A stretch of DNA of 64,000 nucleotides from Palaemon carinicauda (lineage: Eukaryota > Arthropoda > Malacostraca > Decapoda > Palaemonidae), in NCBI RefSeq assembly GCF_036898095.1, contig NC_090729.1:72524257-72588256 (forward strand). Reading direction: 5' to 3'. The position numbers and the translations under genes are program-made. The notes beneath the pieces are model-generated. The model searched no databases. It was not told where the DNA came from and was given only the letters and a program-made list of their open reading frames with translations. Of the stretch, positions 57,911 through 64,000 are shown one piece after another (the stretch's first letter is position 1; the number at the start of each line of letters is the position of its first letter).

Positions 57911-58369
57911 CACATGATGGCAACATATATTTTAAAAGATTTCTATATCCCAATAATTTAAATATTTATTTTGTGTGACTGTTGATACCACAATTAAAGC
58001 TTGTCATTTTGCATGGTCATAGGTATTATTTTCATACAGGATGCCATCAGTAGAGAACATGACGTGAGATTAGATGCCATATGACCAGCATGCATTTTGG
58101 GTTTTAGGGCATCTATTTTATTAGGATACTCATGAGTGCTTACTAACAGTCTATGAGATTTTAGAATCAAATCTATTTTTTTTTCATAACACCGCAAGCT
58201 TTGCATGCAGCTAAAGAGTAGCTAAACCAGTTTTATTATACATCTGGGTCATGTGCTCATGTCTAAAAATGACTGCCATAATTATCTGAAAATCTAAATT
58301 TTCAAAGATAGTTTTGTATCGAGCTTTGCACCTGTTATTTTGGACTTGAAAGAAGGGTTTATTCCAGTC
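57908..58369. other. Unassigned AT-rich sequence
   Basis: No gene or repeat recognised before the minisatellite. Confidence 0.5.
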
Positions 58370-58730
58370 CTTGAAAATAATACTTCGGTTTTGATTATTT
58401 CCTCCGAAATTAGTTTTGGTTTATTTTTTCCAAAATAATAGCTTTATTTCTCCCCTTGGTTTATTTCTATCCTCATAAATGATAGTTTCATTTATTTAAA
58501 TCATTAAAAATAATAGTTTGGTTTATTTCAATCCTTAGAATTGATAGGTTGGTTAATTAAATCTTCAAAACTAATAGTTTGGTTTATTTCAATCTTCAAA
58601 AATAAGTTTGGCTTATTTTAGTCTTCCAAAATAATACAGTAGTTTGTTTATATCTATCTTCCAAAATAGCAGTTTAGTTTATGTTAAATCTTCCAAAATA
58701 ATATTTTGGTTCATATTAATTTTCATTATC
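58370..58730. repeat. Degenerate minisatellite, unit about 36 bases
   Basis: Around ten diverged units of the type AATAGTTTGGTTTATTTCAA followed by TCTTCAAA, with unit lengths between about 30 and 40 bases. Confidence 0.75.
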
Positions 58731-59744
58731 ACTTCTGTAAATTTCTTTGATAATTTGGAAGACCTTTACAGTTCTTACAATCTTATGAAACCACTAAAAG
58801 TGGGGAGGGGGCAGAAAATAAGTGACTCTCAGATAAATATTGAACTAATAAGTTTTAATATTGAAATTCTATTTATTTGTATTTTGATGACTCGTACCAT
58901 CAAGTCACTGTGCAGACGACCACACTTTTTACAAGGTGGGTGGATCAGAGGTAAATAAGAAGATATCTATTAATCAGTTTTAAGATTAAAAGATTTTAAA
59001 CAACCTGGTATATCTCCTCTTACAAACCTTTGATCAATATTCCCTGCTCCACTTTTCATTAAGAAAAGTTCTTACTCATATGAATTGATAACACTTTTGG
59101 ATTCCCTTTGCATAAGCCAACCAAATAACATGTGTATCCCTTACCTATAGATTCAAAGCTCCTACCAAAACACTACAAATTTCCAAGACCTAAGAAAAAT
59201 ATAGACACTAAATTAACCTATAAAATATTTACATAGAGAAAATAATATTTATTTAGATTGAGTGGAAACATTTCCTGCTTAGTCTAGAGGACCTAAAGTC
59301 CAACAATTTTTAAGAGTTATCCAAACTTCTTTTTAGAAATATTAGGTATGTCAATGACCTGCTGCTAATTGCTTTTCAAATGATTTTTTTTTTTATTAAA
59401 GAAATTAAGATAGGCACACGCACACACAACATTGTGTTCTAACATTTAGAGGTAAAATATACCATGCATGTAACCATTGATGAACTTGAGTAACTTGGCC
59501 TTTACTAAGGAACGACAACATTCCTAGAAAGAGGACAATTCATTAATTCCCCAAATGGGTTTTGTTCTACTCAAGCTTTCAATACTTTGAACAAACATAG
59601 AACCCTATCTTTTGAATATCTTATTTACTTTTAAGAGTTAAGATCAGGATATTATTTAGCTCTAAGCTTAGAAAAAGTGATAAAACCCTTTTACCCACAA
59701 CAAATCTCACATGCTTTGAGAGTGACTGCTGTTCACTAATATTA
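58731..59744. other. Unassigned AT-rich sequence
   Basis: No gene or repeat recognised. A 104-codon frame ending at 58958 is built partly from the minisatellite. Confidence 0.5.
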
Positions 59745-59990
59745 GCATTTGACTGAAGCCAAAGCTACTAGGAAGAGGGTCTTGTCAGAAAATGCTTTTC
59801 CAGTGGTTCATGTTCTGATGTCTTTGGTACAAATTACTGTTAGACTTCCTGTCAATACTGAATTAGAAAATTGAGAGGCATGTGAAAATCCCTTCTCTCA
59901 GAGGATATGGTGGATAGTCCTCATGCAATTAGCTGAAGCACGTGAGGGTTTTGGTGAAATACTTTTGTTAAAGAATGTTTGAGAAGATTT
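59745..59990 (-). pseudogene. Possible remnant of a DIRS-type tyrosine recombinase
   Basis: On the minus strand, 59786-59754 translates to DKTLFLVALASVK, very close to KTLFLLALASTK of the recombinase in copy C, directly before its first catalytic arginine. Just upstream, in a shifted frame, EPLEK matches EPLSQ of copy C at the right distance. The arginine and everything downstream are not recognisable. It would be an old, heavily decayed copy. Confidence 0.45.
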
Positions 59991-60635
59991 TTCCTGTAAG
60001 GTAACCTTCTGGACACAGACAGTAGAGGCCACAGGTCCATGAATCATTCCCTTAAAGTTCAAAAGGGTCTGTCAGTCATTATTACGGATTGAATCAATGA
60101 TATTGGACGAAAGACATAAGAAAATAGATCTAACCATTCTTGTAACATGGCATCCATCTCCCAGGCCATTGGATCTTGAACTGTGGAACAGAATGGTTCT
60201 GTTTTCCTGTTGAGAGGGGTAGCAAACATGTCTTAATGTTGGGTATTCCTTACCAGTTCCAAGTTTCCTAATATACTAGTTGATGAAGCAACCATTCGTT
60301 GGGAAGAACTTGTCACTTCCTGCTCAGATGATCAACTAGAACATTCCATTTCCTTCAAATGAATTTTGGTAGAAGTCAAATCCTCTTCATCTCTGAACAA
60401 AACAGTAATCTTTGGCTATTTTGAACAGTCTCTGTGTGCCTTTATGAAAGACACAGCTGTTTCTTGGATGGAAATATTTCAAGTACTGTTTAGCTGAAAC
60501 TGAGTATTCCATTGTCCTGACAGATGAAGAGGATCCAAGGTTTCTCCCTGCCCTCCCTGGTAAACATTGAATATCAAGGATAGATCCTGAACGTTTACAA
60601 CCAGAGAAATCTCCCGGGCAGGCAATAAAGATGGT
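59991..60635. other. Unassigned sequence
   Basis: No clear gene. A minus-strand frame that ends at 60387 contains low-complexity and repeat-derived sequence. It might belong to the same decayed element as 59745-59990, which I cannot show. Confidence 0.4.
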
Positions 60636-60638
60636 TAA

Positions 60639-60690
<52 letters not shown>

Positions 60691-60816
60691 GTTATTTTTA
60701 TTATTATTGTTATCATTTTTATTATTTTTAGTATTATCATTATTATTATCATTATTATTATTATTACAAGCTAATCTATAACTGTAGCTGGAAAAGCAAT
60801 AAGTTATAAGCCTAAT
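60636..60816 (-). mobile_element. LINE-tail dispersed repeat, short truncated copy
   Basis: A long (ATT)n tract with GTT/ATC interruptions (60636-60765), then ACAAGCTAATCTATAACTGT and GTTATAAGCCTAA, a diverged form of the tail seen at 48253 and 51327. Only about 50 bases beyond the microsatellite are recognisable. Confidence 0.65.
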
Positions 60817-61567
60817 TTTTACTTTTATTGCATCCAAAAAATGGTCTCCAGTCATGAAGACTTTGGCACAAGAAAATTTTTATTGTAAAAACCTTGGGGG
60901 TTTGGTCCAAAACTTTTATAACTTGTTTCTGTAGGATTTTGTTAAATTTCACTACCAAAACTTGGTATTTTTATGGATTGTTTCAAGTAACTTGACAACA
61001 GAATAATTACTGTAGGTAATGGAGGTTTGGAAAGTAGAGAAATACTGTATATCCTTCCTTTATCAGTAAAGGAACCCATTTTTCTTGACAAAGGTTTTCC
61101 CAATTTTGGTTGAAGTATGCAATCTTTCTCCTATGGGGAATGACTCATCAAGTTAGTAATTGTCTCCACCTTTGATGTCACGAGCCCTTTCTAGATATGG
61201 GTTTCTTATTCTTGCCGTACAAAAACTTTTATAACTCTTGAATACCTTGAGTTCTGGAAGGGATGGAATTATGTAAGGGTGATGGAACAGTCTGACTCCA
61301 ATAGTTTGTTTGGAGGGTTTCTGTAAAACTGATGTTAATGTAGCAAAATGCATCCAGTTAAATGGGACTGATATTGACATTAATCTTGTCAGAATATAAA
61401 GTAGAATCCAAGAATAAAGAACAATTCGGGGAATGCCTTTGTTAATCAGAAACAGACCTGATTAAGGAAGAACAATTGTTCCCTGCACTTAATTATAGTT
61501 AGTAAAAATCCCAACCAATTCACAAGTACCATTATTAATACTGTACTGTAGTATTATTTAAACATGA
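60817..61567. other. Unassigned AT-rich sequence
   Basis: No gene or repeat recognised before the (TA)n tract. Confidence 0.5.
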
Positions 61568-62091
<524 letters not shown>

Positions 62092-62094
<3 letters not shown>

Positions 62095-64000
62095 TGGTAC
62101 CTCTACATACGAATTTAATCCGTTCCACAACCGACTTCGGATGTAGAAAATGTTCGGATGTCGAAACGAATTTTCCCATAAAAATACATTGAAATAGGAT
62201 TAATCCGTGGTTGAGCCCAAAAACCTATGATAACTTCTTAATAAACTACTACACATAATTTCCCATGAGAATAATGCACACTAAATTAGATAATAGACAT
62301 GTAAAAAAGAAGAATTATCAAAAGATGATAAATAAGAAACGGGTTTTTAGTGTCACTTTACCTTAGAAACTCCAGCGCAGGTGTTGTTGGTCTTGCTACG
62401 CAGAGAGGAGACGGACGGGCGGCGAGGAGGTAGAGAGGTTAACTACGATAAATGTACACTACCGTAACTTATTCTAACTTACACTAAGTGAACTTTAACA
62501 TAACTTAGCTTATTTTTTTTTTATTTTTTTATTTTATATTTTTTTACATTTTCTTTTTTTTTGATGATTGATTTTAATCACTTTCACTCTCTACACTTAA
62601 AATGGATTGAATTTCTTTCGCTTCACTCTTTGCCGTTTTCTTTGAATCACTTCCATCCTCTTCATCACAAGTTCGCTTCGTAGTTTTTTTAAAGAAAATA
62701 TCGATAGATAGTTGCTTGGTACGGCTTTTCAGAATGTTTTGAAAGTGAGTTAGGCAAACATCATCGAACTGCGCAACTACACGACAAACCTGCAATTTTT
62801 TTGGGTGGTATTTGTCGATGAAGTCGACCACGTCTTGATATTTTCCTAACACCTCTTTTATATGCGCCAAACCTAATACATGTTCTACCTTCTCGATCCC
62901 TTCCTCGTCATCACTCATGTGCTCAGACATAGCACGGAGTTCCTTGAGCTCCTCTGTTTTAAGTTCGTCGTGATGTTCGGTGACGAGTTCCGTAACGTCA
63001 TCTGCGTCGACCTCCAGACCCATGGACTTGCCAAGGGAGACGATTTCCTCTACGTCTTCTGCTGCACCCACCACGGGATCAGGTTCGGGGTCAAAACCTT
63101 CGAAATCTCGGGGAGAAACTGCATCAGGCCACAGCTTCTTCCAGGCAGAATTGAGGGTCCATCGAGTTAATCCCACCCAAGCCTGATCTATGATCTTCAA
63201 GCAGTGCACGATGTTGAAGTGGCTCCTCCAAAATTCACGCAAAGTTAAGATGGTGCTTTGCGTGACATTAAAGCACTGCTTAAATAAGTGCTTGGTGTAC
63301 AGCTTTTTAAAATTAGAGATGACTTGCTGGTCCATGGGCTGGAGGATAGAGGTGGTATTCGGTGGAAGATACAGCACCTTTATGAACTTAAATTCATCGA
63401 AGATATCATCTTCAAGTCCGGGTGGGTGAGCAGGTGCATTGTCAAGGCATAGCAGGCACTTTAAAGGCAATTTCTGTTCATGAAGATACTTCTTCACAGA
63501 AGGGCCTTCAAGTTGGGTCGCCAGAAATCACGAAGCTGGTCCTTATCGACGTTGTGTGCCTTAAAGGCCCTTGGGTTCTCGGAATCTTAAACCAGTAAGG
63601 GCTTGACTTTAAAGTCCCCGCTAGCGTTGGCACATAGGGCAAAAGTCAACCGATCCTTCATTGGCTTATGCCCAGGCAATTTCTTCTCTTCGGCGGTGAT
63701 GTAGATTCGACTGGGCATCTTCTTCCAAAACAACCCGGTTTCGTCACAATTGAACACTTGCTGCTCTACGTAGCCTTCTTCCAGCACGATCCTTTCAAAG
63801 TTCTTGACAAAGTCAGCTGCAGCCTTTGTGTCCGCACTAGCAGCCTCTCCGTGGCGAACAACTGAATGAATCCCGGACTGTTTCTTAAATTTCTCAAACC
63901 AGCCACGAGTGCCTTGAAATCGTCTGAGGAAGGTTCGGTTGAACTTCCCAGCATCACCCCCAGAGGTCTCCTCCTTCAAGTCCGTGAAGATGGCGTGCGC
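62092..64000 (-). mobile_element. pogo/Tigger-like DNA transposon, second copy (cut by window end)
   Basis: The end at 62092 is CAGTGGTACCTCTACATACG, a typical Tigger terminal repeat, preceded by TA inside a (TA)n tract. It differs from the terminal repeat of the first Tigger (CAGTGATACCTCGG), so it belongs to another subfamily. The transposase is on the minus strand, and its 5' part and the other terminal repeat lie beyond 64000. Confidence 0.93.
62574..63979 (-). pseudogene. Tigger/pogo transposase, second copy, with stop and deletion
   Basis: The N-terminal half (63979-63587) includes RRFQGTRGWFEKFKKQSGIH and the catalytic block FNCDETGLFWKKMPSRIYIT (first Asp). At 63587-63589 a stop replaces the residue that follows KPLLV; the first copy has Tyr there. 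Between about 63495 and 63520 roughly 20 residues present in the first copy (from WRSNTK to the start of the VKAYL segment) are missing and the frame changes. The rest (63497-62574) is open, with CLDNAPAH (second Asp), QPMDQQVISNFKKLYTK (third Asp) and a Lys/acidic C-terminus ending SVESESD. Confidence 0.92.

Overview
This window is eukaryotic repeat DNA made almost entirely of nested transposable elements. No host gene is recognisable. The mixture points to an arthropod, and my best guess is a decapod crustacean: several tyrosine-recombinase (DIRS-type) retrotransposons, a CsRn1-like Ty3/gypsy element, pogo/Tigger, hAT and piggyBac-like DNA transposons, LINE tails ending in (AAT)n, and very long (TA)n tracts. 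The species assignment is inference; the element identities are read from the sequence.

Layout. 1-7137 (-): DIRS copy A, cut by the left window edge. 7138-9922: a (TA)n tract split by a Tigger transposon (7380-9874). 9924-22863 (+): DIRS copy B, whose leader is interrupted by a complete gypsy element (12479-16892). 22864-23260: (TA)n. 23310-23791: terminal fragment E of another DIRS relative. 23792-34167 (+): DIRS copy C from a different subfamily, interrupted by a hAT transposon (29164-31916). 35183-47887 (-): DIRS copy D, whose gag is split by a piggyBac-like element (40559-44424) filled with a ~370-base satellite. 47888-62091: AT-rich sequence with LINE tails, a nested pair of LINE fragments, a large inverted repeat, minisatellites and microsatellites. 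62092-64000 (-): a second Tigger, cut by the right window edge.

How the parts work together. The DIRS order is left inverted terminal repeat, long leader, gag, reverse transcriptase/RNase H, tyrosine recombinase, internal complementary region (ICR), right inverted terminal repeat. In B, C and D the ICR can be read directly. It is the reverse complement of the left terminus joined to the reverse complement of the right terminus, which is what the DIRS circle-joining model predicts. The A/B/D family also has a ~2.7-2.9 kb non-coding leader rich in GCCGG repeats.

State of preservation. Most coding regions are broken by stops and frameshifts. The exceptions are the gag frame of B (17259-19032) and the tyrosine recombinase of D (36508-37536), both of which are open. 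Order of insertion can be read from the nesting: gypsy after B, hAT after C, piggyBac-like after D, and one LINE fragment inside another.
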